This document shows, in pieces, positions 1 through 9,592 of a DNA stretch of 64,000 nucleotides; position 1 is the first letter of the stretch; each line of letters starts with the position of its first letter. The notes below the pieces were generated by a model. That model ran no database searches, was not told where the DNA came from, and saw only the letters and a list, made by a program, of their open reading frames with translations. Location of the stretch: the NCBI GenBank assembly GCA_030323885.1, contig CM059189.1:44511015-44575014 (forward strand), given 5' to 3'. This DNA is from Branchipolynoe longqiensis. Taxonomy: Eukaryota; Annelida; Polychaeta; Phyllodocida; Polynoidae. The position numbers and the translations under genes were made by a program.

Positions 1-763
1 CTTAAGTCAAGATATGTTAGACGTTCGTTAGAGCTACGTCGGTCTACGTTGAGCTATGCCGACTTACAGTAGACTGACATGTTCTGGGAACAGAAAGGCA
101 TGGTCACACAAGGCATGGTCACCCTAGAACGTACTCCACCAGGATGGTTGTTGACTGGGAGGAACGTGCAGCCTGCGCGCTGACAACATGGTGTTAATGT
201 ATCTCGACGTAGGTCTAACGTGTCTCTGATGTGTGTCTAACATTAGTCTAATGTAAGTCCAACGTGTCTTGCCGTCTTCGATGTAGGCGATAAACGGCTG
301 GCACATGCGTAAAGTATGTAACACGTGCCAATGTTCTTCGAACATAAGCGAACGTGGTGTGAACATTTTGCCTCGGTGTCCTTACGCTGAGCAAGCTGGA
401 CTGTCGTTAGACTGACGGTGCCCACTTGCGGGCCTGACGTCAACTCACGTTATGAATTACGCCAGAGTCACACGTAGCTACCTCCTATGCTAAGTCGTTG
501 CTAGGGTTTCACTAGGCTGACGCCGTGCTCGCTGGAAGTTTGTTAGCCTTATGTTGGGCCTTTTTTTTTTTTACGTTCTAACATATTGAGACACATTACA
601 ACAACGTTGGACCAATGTTTCGCCTATGTCCACTACTTTGCACTGACGTCCAATTTGGCCCTGAAACGCCGAGAATTTAGATGTATCTCAACATAAAAAA
701 GTGATTTTTACGTTGCCCACTCGCTGGCCTGTTACATCATAGTGTGACAGGGGTATAATGTTC
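1..763. mobile_element. F-group (ACGTT subfamily) element, partial, cut by window edge
   Basis: The sequence is dense in the words ACGTT, ACGTC and CTAACG on both strands, like the better-defined copies at 1002-1914 and 28958-29654. It ends with TAGTGTGACAGGGGTATAAT, the inverted form of the family terminus. The left end lies outside the window. I could not find the shared internal palindrome in the visible part. No coding potential is seen; the short reading frames at 124-443 are compositional. Confidence 0.6.
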
Positions 764-775
764 AGCGCCAGTCTA

Positions 776-946
776 GTTAGCGACTAGTATAAATTGTGCA
801 AGTCATCGGTTTGATTCGGCCGTGATTCTAACCCCTGACCTTCCGCATGGGAAGCCGGCGCTCTTACCGATTCACCCACTGCATCCGATCATATTCCGAT
901 CACATGACCGTAGATGTTGTTAGGGTCTTAAGCACCAGCAAACATA
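776..946 (-). mobile_element. SINE-A fragment (rearranged)
   Basis: Positions 785-893 match the tRNA-like head and early body of SINE-A in minus orientation (GTCATCGGTTTGA, then GACCTTCCGCATGGGAAG). Positions 902-946 resemble the plus-oriented SINE-A tail (GACCGTAGATGTTGTTAGG). The opposed orientations indicate a rearranged or double insertion. Confidence 0.55.
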
Positions 947-1001
947 AATCTATTTGATTGAAAACCAACAAACATACAAACACTGCAGTAATTACAATAG
1001 T

Positions 1002-1914
1002 AATACCCCTGTCACACTACAACGTAATGAGCGAACGGGAGCCTAACATCGTGATTTTTCGTCATTACGTTGATGTACGTTGGATTACGTTATTATGACG
1101 TCATAATCACGTTAGACTGACGTCGAGCTACGTCACATTACGTCGTGTTACGTCGAGGTTTTGGACATGTTCAAAACTGTTGACGTAGTTCGAACGTAAG
1201 GGTTTACGTTCGCCGTACATTCTGTACACGTTCGGTGAACGTCAATGACGTTAAACCGACGTTATTAAAACATTAGTCATTACGTTCAACTACGTTGCAC
1301 TACGTTGCACTACGTTGCACCACGTTGCACCACGTTGCACCACGTTGCACCACGTTGCACCACGTTGCACCACGTTGCACCACGTTGCACCACGTTGCAC
1401 CACGTTGCACCACGTTGCACCACGTTGCACCACGTTGCACCACGTTGCACCACGTTGCACCACGTTGCACCACGTTGCACCACGTTGCACCACGTTGCAC
1501 CACGTTGCACCACGTTGCACCACGTTGCACCACGTTGCACTACGTTGACCCACATTAAACCCGGTGGAAACATCCACACGGCATAATGGGAACGTCAGGA
1601 TAATGTCAGGATAACATCAGGATAATGTCAGGAGAACATCAGGAGAACGTACGTTCAACGTAGTTCAATGTTTCCCCATCAGGTAACATAGTTTTGGCGA
1701 TGAAATAACGTTCATAACGTTCCGTGAATGTAATGAAGTTGTCCTCTCTCGTTGAATGATGGTATCACTACGCTTTACCGACGTTACGCTCTCGTCCACT
1801 ACGCTGCATCCACATTCAACTTGTGCCCAAATTTGCATACTACGCCGAGAAGTTCAACGTTCTTCACGTTGTCCCTACATTGACGTCGTTACGTCGTAGT
1901 GTGACAGGGCCATA
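1002..1914. mobile_element. F-group element, ACGTT subfamily, with internal decamer array
   Basis: This is a TIR element. The left end is TAATACCCCTGTCACACTAC and the right end is TAGTGTGACAGGGCCATAAG. The interior is made of ACGTT/ACGTC/ACGTA words. The group palindrome is at about 1157-1178 (GGTTTTGGACATGTTCAAAA). A 10-bp tandem array occupies 1286-1543. It can be followed alongside the copy at 28958-29654 over most of its length, including CCCACATTAAACCCGGTGGA, GGAGAACATCAGGAGAACGT and ACGCTTTACCGACGTTA. No transposase frame is visible, so it is non-autonomous. The flanks (taat and ataa) fit degenerate TTAA duplications. Confidence 0.75.
1286..1543. repeat. 10-bp tandem repeat, unit CACGTTGCAC, about 25 copies
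   Basis: About 25 nearly perfect decamers run in tandem; only the first few and the last carry TACGTT instead of CACGTT. The array lies inside the F element at 1002-1914. Because 10 is not a multiple of 3, several frames stay open on both strands, giving reading frames of 77-95 residues that are not genes. The related element at 28958 has only about two units at the same place, so this is a local expansion. Confidence 0.95.
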
Positions 1915-1969
1915 AGAGACATAGTCACTGACATAGGCTAGGGGCATTGAGGGAAAGTAAAGCTTATCT

Positions 1970-2760
1970 TATTCAACAACGCCTCTAGAGCACATTGATT
2001 TTTATCATTGGCTATTGGACGTCAAACATATTGTAAAATATTCCGATATATGGCATAGGGGGGAATGCAAATGTTCTATTACTGTTCTATCAGTGTACGT
2101 GACCAGGCGCATGTATGTATATATATGTGTAAGGGCTGGTGGTGCCTGAGTGGGATGTAAATAGACATAGTGGTGCTGGCAGGTCTGGGTGTGATTGCAC
2201 TCAGGGCCTACACCCTCTGCTGGGATAGGGATCACCACACTCAAAGGTCAAGGTTGGTGGTGGCCATGGGGACAATCAGCTTGGTGGTGGTGGCCAGACC
2301 ACTGGTAGCCATGGGGACCAGGAATGCTGGATCCATATTTGTAGGGCCAAGAATGCTTGTTTTCCATTGGGGGAAAGGGGTGGGTGGGGTGAGACTCTAC
2401 AATGAACCCATGTATCCATATAAATAATAAACCAGAGGGCTTGACTCTCTCTCTTTATACTCTTCCTTTCTCTTTGTCTGTATTGATTTCACTATAGCCT
2501 GCCTACACAGCCATAGATTCGAGCTTTAGCCATTTTACAATATGGTTATTCTGACATATTTCTTTGGAGGAAACCAGATGCCACCACATAGGCTACTCTT
2601 TCCAATAAGCAGCAAGGGGTCTTTTAGATGCACTTTCCCCCAGGCAGGACAGCACATACCACACACAGCCTTTGATGAACCAGTTGTGGACCACTGGTTG
2701 GAATGGTAAATAGCCCAAGCTGCATTGAGGTAGGCCTACACAATCTCGTCAAAAACAGCC
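1970..2760 (-). mobile_element. Mollusc-type tRNA SINE, interrupted by a solo LTR
   Basis: The two halves, 1970-2031 (GCCTCTAGAGCACATTGATT) and 2540 to about 2760 (GGTTATTCTGACATATTTCT, AGCAGCAAGGGGTCTTTTA), join into one element once the LTR at 2032-2539 is removed. They then match the uninterrupted copy at 37964-38275. By family knowledge this body is widespread in molluscs. Orientation is inferred from the tRNA-like head of the other copy. Confidence 0.75.
2032..2539 (+). mobile_element. Solo LTR, family copy 1
   Basis: It starts TGTAAAATATTCCGATAT and ends CATTTTACA, the TG...CA ends with a short inverted repeat that are usual for LTRs. Perfect 4-bp duplications ATAT flank it at 2028-2031 and 2540-2543. 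AATAAA lies near 2425, followed by a CTCTCTCTCTTTATACTCTT stretch also seen in copy 2. A 4-bp duplication is usual for Ty3/Gypsy-type integration (family knowledge). No internal domain or second LTR is present, so this is a recombination-derived solo LTR inserted into a SINE. Confidence 0.85.
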
Positions 2761-2869
2761 AGGGAGATTTCCCTGAACCCAAACACCGGCTGAAATGTTG
2801 AATAACCATTAACTGTTCCCTCAACATCCCTCATCTCGGTGGCCAAATGAGTTGCCAGTCCGCTTCCTG

Positions 2870-2998
2870 TGTGGCAGGTCGTGGGACTCGAAAGCGTGGG
2901 GTTCAAACCCTGGCTGAGTTAAACCAATAACTTAAAGATTGATACTTGTTGCTACCTAGCCTGATACTTGGCATTATTACTAGGATAGGGCAATGGTT
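2870..2998 (+). mobile_element. SINE-A fragment
   Basis: This is a diverged tRNA-like head and first body segment (GGTCGTGGGACTCGAAAG, then GATACTTGTTGCTACCTAGC), ending at GATAGGGCAATGGTTAG. It lies directly upstream of a fuller copy. Confidence 0.65.
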
Positions 2999-2999
2999 A

Positions 3000-3335
3000 G
3001 TGGAATGAATACAGCGCGGGCCTCGCATGCAGAAGGTCGGGCGTTCGGTTCCCAGTAAAGTCTGACCAATGACTTATAAAATTGATACTTGTCGCTTCCT
3101 AGCCTGGCGTTTGGCATTAATAGGATAGGACAAGGACTGGTTGGCTCAGTGTCAGGAAAATGTGACTGAGTGGGATATCAGGTCATGGTGCTGGCGGCCT
3201 GATTTCCCAGTGGGGCAGCATTATAGAAGTCGCCATGAGTTTGCACTGTCACAAGTCGGTACCCTTCCTGATATGACCTTAGATGTTGCCAGGACGTAAA
3301 ACTCCAAAAACCAACCAACCAACTTAATCACCTCC
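3000..3335 (+). mobile_element. SINE-A copy, nearly full length
   Basis: The 3' part of the tRNA-like head (CGGGCCTCGCATGCAGAAGG) is followed by the complete body (GATACTTGTCGCTTCCTAGC, GTGACTGAGTGGGATATCAG, GCACTGTCACAAGTCGGTAC) and the tail GACGTAAAACTCCAAAAACC. The first bases of the head are degraded. It is a short non-coding retroposon; no protein is encoded. Confidence 0.85.
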
Positions 3336-3577
3336 TCTGACATAGACAGATAAACCTGACAAACATCCCAATACAAACACGATTGAACTTGTCTTTAGAA
3401 TTGTCCGAGAGTCCAGAGAGTAGCACAGCACCCTAGCGCAAACACAACATACATTCTCGTTGCTTCCTGGTCATAGTTCTTGTCTAGACCACGGATATTT
3501 TTATATGGATAAGATTAAGAACAATGTACACACCTCTGAAGATTAAAATATATTCTGTTGGAAAGCCTTAGCAGGTT

Positions 3578-4460
3578 TGTTGCTTATTTAATGACAAAAT
3601 CTAAGATCATATCAGGACGGGTACAGTGCGAACTCGTGGTGACTTTATAGTGCTTCCCCTTTGAAACATCAGACACCGGCATCATGACCTTATGGAAAAT
3701 ATTCCGATAAAACGCATTGGTGGGGAATGTGAAATGGTCTATAAAGGAGTACAAATGGTCTATTAATGTAAATGATGTATAGGGCCAGGTGCATAAATGT
3801 ATTTATGTAGTTGCTGGTGATCCTTTACTTGTAGTCAGTAGTCATTGTGTATTAGATATATAGTGTGAAAGGGGCACTACTGTTAGTGTGCAAGGAGCTC
3901 AAGAACTCTACTCACTACCCCCTTCCCCCCAACTCTTAGTCACGGATCACCACACACACACAGCAGGCAGGTACAGGCCAAGCAGCCACACGGCATGGTG
4001 GTGGTGGGTAGATCACAGTAGCCATGGTGACACAAGAATGCTTACTGTTCATTCGTGGAACTAGAAATGCTTGTTGCTGATTGGAGATAATGGTCAGATA
4101 GTATGCCATACCAGATCCATGTACCACTATAGAATAATAAACCCGAGGGTGCAAGCTCTCACTCTACTTTCACTCTTTATACTCTTCCTTTCTCTCCTTG
4201 CCTTTATTGATTTAATATAGCCTGCTTACACAAACCACAGCTGCCAGCCGTCGACTTTACACTTATATACCACTCAGTCAGATTATTCCGATACTGAACC
4301 AGTTCTTGCCCTATCCTATTAATGTGAGTACCAGGCTAGATGGCGACAAGTATAAATTTGGTAAATTATTGATTTGACTCGGCTGGATTTCGAACCCACG
4401 ACCTTCAGTATTGGAAGCCAGCCAGCACTCTTATCGATTCGGCTATTCAGTCTGGTTATA
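3578..4460 (-). mobile_element. SINE-A copy interrupted by a solo LTR
   Basis: The tail-side part is 3578-3692 and the head-side part 4266 to about 4460. They rejoin across the LTR so that ATCATGAC is followed by ACCACTCAGTCAGATTATTC, the normal SINE-A order in minus orientation. The head is diverged. Confidence 0.8.
3693..4261 (+). mobile_element. Solo LTR, family copy 2
   Basis: It starts TGGAAAATATTCCGATAA and ends CGACTTTACA, with 4-bp duplications CTTA at 3689-3692 and 4262-4265. It matches copy 1 at the 5' end (ATTCCGATA, GGTGGGGAATG) and in the 3' part (AATAATAAACCCGAGGG, TTTATACTCTTCCTTTCTCT, TATAGCCTGCTTACACA). Its 3' end CCAGCCGTCGACTTTACA matches the inverted start of copy 3 at 11377. 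Sizes of 508, 569 and 557 bp show internal length variation. Confidence 0.85.
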
Positions 4461-4696
4461 ACGAGTATATAACATGGCCTAGTAGATTAAAGCCAATATG
4501 TCAGTGCCCAATTAATGGATACATGTATACATTAAAATGGTGCATACTCAAAAATAGTCAGAGTTAAATAGACATGAGATGAAGCAATTTCGCCGATTAA
4601 AATAATCGCTGGTTAACTATCACAACATTCCATAGCTATGTGGCAGCAGTTTCTAAGTTAGATAGATTAGGAATGCATAAAGAATAAAGTTTTTTG

Positions 4697-5038
4697 CTTG
4701 TTTGTTTGTTGTTGTTTTACATCCTAGCAACATCTAAGGTCATATCAGGATGGGTACCGACTTGTGACAGTACGCACTCATGGCGATTTTATAGTGCTAC
4801 CCCACTGGGAAATCAGGCCACCGCCACCATGAACCGATATCCCACTCAGTCACATTATCCTGACACCGAGCTAACCAGCCCTTGCCCTATCCTAATAATG
4901 CAGAGCACTAGGCTAGGAAGCGACAAGTATAAATTTTTAAGTCATTGGTTTGACTCGACCAGGAACCAAACTCACAAACTCCCGATCTTCCACATGCGAG
5001 GCCTGTACTCTATCGATTCGGCCACCGCGCCCGGTGAA
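4697..5038 (-). mobile_element. SINE-A copy, full length
   Basis: It has the complete order tail (TTTACATCCTAGCAACATCT), body (GACTTGTGACAGTACGCACT, CACATTATCCTGACACCGAG) and tRNA-like head ending GATTCGGCCACCGCGCCCGG. The 116-codon plus-strand frame at 4694-5044 lies entirely within it and is fortuitous; the same pseudo-peptide recurs at other SINE-A copies. Confidence 0.9.
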
Positions 5039-5135
5039 GAATAAAGTACAAACTATACCAAGATGCGCCATCATTTTAGGCGTTTGCATACACAAATCCA
5101 TCTGCAGATTAATTGGGGTTTTACCCCTTAACAAA

Positions 5136-5358
5136 TCTTAAGTTATATCCAGGAAGTTTGCTTGAAGTAACTTTATGGCAAGCGCGCCAAAACTATGACA
5201 CCGTAGGTTTCTGCAGTAACAGGTCCTATTCAAGTGCCTCAATATTCTGTTCTCTGTGGCGACAAGTGCACCAGTATGTGAGTTAGATATGTAGAATAAA
5301 ATCTAGATAATTGGTTTGGTTTTGACGATTTAATATTTTCATCGGATTGCAGCTTTAA
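5136..5358 (-). mobile_element. MITE-A, truncated copy
   Basis: It contains the MITE-A right part: GAAGTAACTTTATGGCAAGC, CGCCAAAACTATGACACCG and TGAGTTAGATATGTAGAAT. It ends ATTTTCATCGGATTGCAGCTTTAA with the terminal TTAA at 5355-5358. The opposite terminus is missing. Confidence 0.7.
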
Positions 5359-5534
5359 GGGTATTTATCGGTATACATTGAATTCGAAATCATAAACCAA
5401 CAAGTAAAACCTTGCTTGTAAATGTAAAATGATTTAATGTACCTCATACTCATTACTTATTGTATTGTGTACACTTTAATTTCAGAATTTATTTCACACT
5501 TCAATTTGCTATATAAACCATGTAAAGAATTAGT
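5359..5534. other. AT-rich spacer, nothing recognised
   Basis: AT-rich unique sequence (TATTGTATTGTGTACACTTT). No open frame, repeat or motif was recognised. Confidence 0.5.
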
Positions 5535-5625
5535 GTAAATACCTTTATCCCTGTAGCACTTACAGTTGGAAGACCAGTGCTACGGCGCCGACAAAAGATA
5601 TATGAATCAAATTCATTTACGAAAA
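5535..5625 (+). mobile_element. LINE 3'-end fragment
   Basis: The stretch AGTTGGAAGACCAGTGCTAC followed by GGCGCCGACAAAAGATATAT matches, in opposite orientation, the polyadenylated piece at 44650-44805. It is probably a 5'-truncated end of a Jockey/CR1-type LINE. Confidence 0.45.
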
Positions 5626-5634
5626 TAACATATG

Positions 5635-5835
5635 AAAGTGGTCTTCGAAGAAAAAAGCGGAAATTGGTGGGTGGTCATTACTAATGACGGTGAGCTGGAG
5701 TACAGTCAGAATAATGATAGCAGAACGCTCTCCAAGCAGAGTCCGTAATGATTGGCCATAGGCAAGGTTCACAAATTAGGCTTGGAGACTATGGTTAATT
5801 GCATAAATCCGCGAAATCGCGGAGATATGTCATCA
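5635..5835. mobile_element. Degraded foldback related to the element at 59108-59427
   Basis: The left part AGAAAAAAGCGGAAATTGG and the right part AATCCGCGAAATCGCGGAGA correspond to the two arms of the hAT-like foldback at 59108-59427. The middle differs and no target duplication was found. Confidence 0.4.
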
Positions 5836-5874
5836 ATGTATAATAAGAGGAATAGACACCCATGATGGTTTTAC

Positions 5875-6208
5875 CTGGCGGTGTGGTCGAATCTGTAGAG
5901 CGCGGGCCTCGCGTCTCGAAGGTCGAGAGTTCGGTTCCCGGTCGAGTCAAACCAATGACTTTAAAATTGATACTTGTCACTTCTTAGCCTGGTGCTCAGC
6001 ATTAATACGATAGGGCAAGGACTGGTTAGCTCAGTGTCAGGATAATGTGATTAGGTGGGATTTTGGGTAATGGTGTCAGCGGCCTGATTTCCCAGTGGAG
6101 CAGCACTATAAAGCCGCGATGAGTGCCCACTGTCACAAGTCGGTACCCATCCCGATATGACCTTAGATGTTGCCGGGATGTAAAACTCCAAGAAACAAAA
6201 AAACAAAC
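5875..6208 (+). mobile_element. SINE-A copy, full length
   Basis: The head GCGGTGTGGTCGAATCTGTA has box-A/B-like tRNA character and its T-loop-like segment is GAGTTCGGTTCCCGGTCGAG. The full body follows, with the tail GATGTTGCCGGGATGTAAAA ending in an AACAAAAAAAC run. It lies 50 bp from an oppositely oriented copy. Confidence 0.9.
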
Positions 6209-6258
6209 ATGATTTTAATAGTGACGTTCCGCTTAATAAACAAAATTAGATCACAATG

Positions 6259-6540
6259 CTTTTGTTTGTTGTTGTTTTACGTCCTAGCAACATCTGAGGT
6301 CACACCAGGATGGGTACCGACTTGTGACAGTGCGCACTCACGGCGACTTTATAGTGCTGCCCCACTGGGAGAGCAGGCCGCCAGCACCATTACCTGATAT
6401 CCCACTCAGTTGCATTATCCTGACACTGAGCCAACCAGTCCTTGCCCTATCCTAATAATGTTGAGCGCCTGGCTAGGGAGCAACGAGTATACATTTTTAA
6501 GTCATTGGTTTGACTCGACCAGGGTTCGAACTCACAAAGG
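6259..6540 (-). mobile_element. SINE-A copy, head truncated
   Basis: The tail (TTTGTTTGTTGTTGTTTTAC) and body are intact to GACCAGGGTTCGAACTCAC, where the head stops. The plus-strand frames at 6167-6772 are fortuitous readings across this and the next fragment. Confidence 0.85.
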
Positions 6541-6549
6541 CTTAAAATT

Positions 6550-6645
6550 CTATCACACTCACTCACATTATCCTGTTACTAAGCTAACCAGTCCTTGCCT
6601 TATCCTGGCAACGTCAATCACCAGGCAAGGTAGTAACAAACCATA
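6550..6645 (-). mobile_element. SINE-A body fragment
   Basis: A short body segment only: CACATTATCCTGTTACTAAG and ACCAGTCCTTGCCTTATCC. Confidence 0.65.
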
Positions 6646-6716
6646 TACAATTAAAAAGAAGAAGAAATTGCGGATAATAAAAGTTGTTGACTGCTCCGAG
6701 TGGCCGTTCAGAGGTT

Positions 6717-7033
6717 GCTTGTTGGAGTTTACGTCCGTGCAACATCTAAGGTCATATCAGGAGGGGTACTAACTTATGACAGTGTGCACTCATGGCGACA
6801 GTGCTTCTCCACTCATAATCAGGCCACTGGCACCATGGCCCGATATCCCACTCAGTCACATTATCCTGACACTGAGCTAACCAGTCCTTGCCCTATCCTA
6901 TTAATGCTGAGCACGAGGCTAGGAAGTGACAAGTATCAATTTTAAAGTCATTGGTTTGTCTCAACCAAAAACCAAACTCCCGATCTTCCGCCCGCGACGC
7001 CCGCGCTCTACCGATTCGGCCACCGCGTCCGGT
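6717..7033 (-). mobile_element. SINE-A copy
   Basis: A complete but diverged copy ending in the head CGATTCGGCCACCGCGTCCG. It continues into TGATAGGTGCGGGTCAGAGA, GAGGCTCC, which also follows the SINE-A copy at 35640-35972. The two copies therefore share flanking sequence (see findings). Confidence 0.85.
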
Positions 7034-7318
7034 CCGCTGATAGGTGCGGGTCAGAGAGAGGCTCCCAGGCAGGTGAGACCCACACGATGCAGGTGAGTAT
7101 GGACAGGTATGGACATACCTGGGATGCCGGTTGCCCTCTGTCCGCCCAGAGACACAAACGGAAAAAAACCCCAAAACCAAAATAAACTACAGAAATCTGC
7201 TGCGGGCTCTGATCACTGAATGAGCCTCTCCAACAACCACACCGATACGGGCGGCAATCTGAACACGTCGACGTTACTAGTACGACGGTATACACAGCAT
7301 CTATTAAATGCACTAGGC

Positions 7319-7820
7319 CTAAAGCCCCTATCACACCTCGCCGGATTGAGGAAATGGAAAGAAACCGAACAAAGTCCATTGATATCCGCCAAAATCCGGT
7401 TTGTTTCCATTGCATATCTGTTGCATATCCGTTGCATATCCATTGCATATCCATTGTATATCCGTTGCATATCTGTTGATATCCGTTGATATCCGGCCCA
7501 ATCCGGTACAAGTTTTGAACATGCACAAAACTTGGAATGGATGCCGCCGGATTGATGTGTATGGTTCTTGTCCGGTTTTAGTTTGTTTCGTCCATTGGCT
7601 ATCCGTTCATGTCCATTTCATGTCCGTTTCATGCCCGTTTCATGTCCGTTTCATGTCCGTTTCATGTCCGTTTCATATCCATTCGTCCGGCGGCCTTTGA
7701 CCCGATATCGCAACATTTTGACACATTTTAATACATTTTGATACTTATCACACCCGAACACCACCAGACTAAGACAATTCTGTCCGTTGCTCAATCCGGC
7801 GAGGTGTGTCAGGGGCTTAA
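7319..7820. mobile_element. F-group element, CCGGA/CCGTT subfamily
   Basis: The left end is AAAGCCCCTATCACACCTCG with CCGGATTGAGG; the right end is CAATCCGGCGAGGTGTGTCA, GGGGCTTAA. The group palindrome is at 7510-7533. The interior holds two blocks of 11-bp words, GCATATCCGTT (7410-7475) and CATGTCCGTTT (7605-7680), which repeat the TCCG of the termini. The conserved segment CATTTTGACACATTTTAATA also occurs in the copies at 53503, 54024 and 59969. It has no coding capacity; the frames listed on both strands come from the 11-bp repeats. Confidence 0.8.
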
Positions 7821-7827
7821 ACAAGTG

Positions 7828-7990
7828 AGTGAAACCCGGTTATAACGCGCCTCGATTTAACGCGAATTCGGATATAAGACGGTGACTCAGAATTTCTTAT
7901 TTCAAACGTAATTCTGTAAACTGAACCCTGACTTAGCGCGACCCCGCTCTTTTCGCGGTGACATTTTATGGACCCCAACCATGGCGTTTT
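7828..7990 (+). mobile_element. pogo/Tigger-like terminus, fragment
   Basis: AGTGAAACCCGGTTATAACG followed by CGCCTCGATTTAACGCGAAT resembles pogo/Tigger-type TIRs. The opposite end was not found, so this is a truncated relic. Confidence 0.4.
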
Positions 7991-8029
7991 ATGATCAAAT
8001 TATCGACATGTTTGTTTGTTTGTTTAACG

Positions 8030-8090
8030 AGCCCCCCCCCCCCCCCCCAGCACAAGAAGTAAACATCGGCTATTGGGGGGGGGGGGCATA
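8030..8090. repeat. Facing poly-C and poly-G tracts
   Basis: About 18 C residues (from 8031) and about 14 G residues (from 8076) are separated by about 28 nt. This could form a strong C:G hairpin or G-quadruplex, and could also be an assembly weak point. Confidence 0.85.
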
Positions 8091-8120
8091 CGGTGGTCAA
8101 ACACAAATAACTAACTAAAC

Positions 8121-8460
8121 CACCGGGCGTGATGGCCGAATCGGTAGAGCACAGGCCTCGCGTGCGGAAGATCGTGAGTTTGCGAGTTCAGTTCCCAGTC
8201 GAGTCAAACCAATGACTTAAAAATTGATACTCATTGCTTCATAGTCTGGTGCTCGGCATTATTAGGATAGGGCAAGGACTGGTTAGCTCAGTGTCAGGAT
8301 AATGTGACTGAGTGGGATATCGGGTCATTGTGCTGGTGGCCTGATTTCCCAGTGGGACAACACTATATAATCGCCATGAGTGCGTACTGTCTGTCACAAG
8401 TCGGTACCCATCCTGATACGAGCTTAGATTGTTGCTAGGATGTAAAACAACAAACAAGCA
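8121..8460 (+). mobile_element. SINE-A copy, full length
   Basis: The head GGGCGTGATGGCCGAATCGG, complete body and tail GGATGTAAAACAACAAACAA are all present. A small duplication (GAGTTTGCGAGTTC) occurs in the T-arm region and an extra CTGT precedes the tail. Confidence 0.9.
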
Positions 8461-8840
8461 AACTAAATAAAGCATGCAAAAATGGTCTGACATGTTAAGA
8501 AGCTAAAATAGAGCATAGAAATATGTTAAAAAATAATATGCAACTGTGATAAAATCACAAATGATTAATGATTATGAGAGATGAAAATCAACAATATGTT
8601 ATTCAGGTTAAAAATGAAAAATGAATTCATGATAACAAACAGTTTCGGTCAGAAATGTAATAATGAGTTGTGAATGGAATCGGAACGACTCCACCACACC
8701 GAACAGGTCCTAAATGAGAGGTAAACACATACCAGGCAGTGTTGACCCCACATTTAGGTCTACCTTGGGTGAGTTAATTAACAATTAATAACATGCACTG
8801 ACACCTAACCTATCGTGAAGGTTATAAGAGATTAATAGTT
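8461..8840. other. AT-rich stretch, nothing recognised
   Basis: AT-rich sequence with no frame above 60 codons on either strand that does not run into a SINE, and no recognised repeat. Confidence 0.5.
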
Positions 8841-8946
8841 TCGTCGGGGTGATGAAAATGGGAAGTGTTGTGCCTAGAGTGGGACTCGAACCCACATCTC
8901 TTTGCATTCCAGGCCAGTGTGCTAACCATTACACCACCTAGGCTCC
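8841..8946 (-). mobile_element. SINE-Q (tRNA-Gln-like) copy 1
   Basis: Read on minus, the head GCCTAGGTGGTGTAATGGTT, AGCACACTGG folds with a 7-bp acceptor stem and a normal D arm. The T arm is GTGGGTTCGAGTCCCAC. It resembles tRNA-Gln, but the anticodon stem cannot pair well. A constant downstream stretch (AACACTTCCCATTTTCATCA) is shared with two further copies, so it is a short SINE and not a tRNA gene. Confidence 0.75.
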
Positions 8947-9162
8947 CTGATATCACCATACTAGCCACGCCCACCTGTCTATGCAGCTCCTTGCCCGAGA
9001 GGTCAGTGCAGACTATTACACTCATCCCACTGGAATTGTAAGTCTTTTAATGCTTACAATTACATACATACAGGCAATGCACTTACATATACATACACAA
9101 GGGTTGGTTCAACAACTAGAAGCACATAGCTTGTAGAGGATCATGGTCACGGCAACCAGTGT

Positions 9163-9268
9163 TGTGTGGGGTGATGAAAATGGGAAATATTGTGCCTTGA
9201 GCGGGACTCGAACCCATATCTCTTTGTATTCCAGGCCAGTGTGCTAACCATTACACCACCTAGGCATA
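9163..9268 (-). mobile_element. SINE-Q copy 2
   Basis: It has the same head and downstream stretch as the copy at 8841-8946 (GGTGATGAAAATGGGAAATA, then GGGACTCGAACCCATATCTC). Confidence 0.75.
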
Positions 9269-9344
9269 TTGCTGTCTCAGATCATTTATTTTAGCATGTA
9301 TATATATGTATATACTATATATGTTTGTGTTTGTGCGTGTTTGT

Positions 9345-9592
9345 TCGAATTTTACGTCCTAGCAACATCTAAGATCATCTCAGAAGGAGTCCAGGATTGT
9401 GACTGCGCACTCATAGCGACTTTATAGTGCTTGCTCACTCACTGGTAGATTGGGTGGTTGATATCCCACTCAATCACATTATCCGGACAGTGAGCAAACC
9501 AGTCTTTGGCCTGTCCTATAAATATCGCATGCCAAGCTAGGTAGCAACAAACATACATTTTTAAGTCATTGGTTTGACTCGGTCAGGTTTCA
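9345..9592 (-). mobile_element. SINE-A copy, head replaced by TG minisatellite
   Basis: The tail (TTTTACGTCCTAGCAACATC) and body are recognisable to GTTTGACTCGGTCAGGTTTC. The sequence then passes straight into TGTGTGTCTG repeats. Arrays beginning at a SINE head recur at 20104. Confidence 0.75.

Noticed and set aside
4694..5044. 116-codon protein gene
   Set aside because: It coincides exactly with a SINE-A copy; the same pseudo-peptide appears at other SINE copies.
5875..5955. tRNA gene at the head of SINE-A
   Set aside because: The head is repeated more than 30 times with the same body attached and lacks a good cloverleaf.
8870..8946. Functional tRNA-Gln gene (also at 9268 and 31008)
   Set aside because: The anticodon stem does not pair, and all three copies share downstream sequence, so they are SINE heads.
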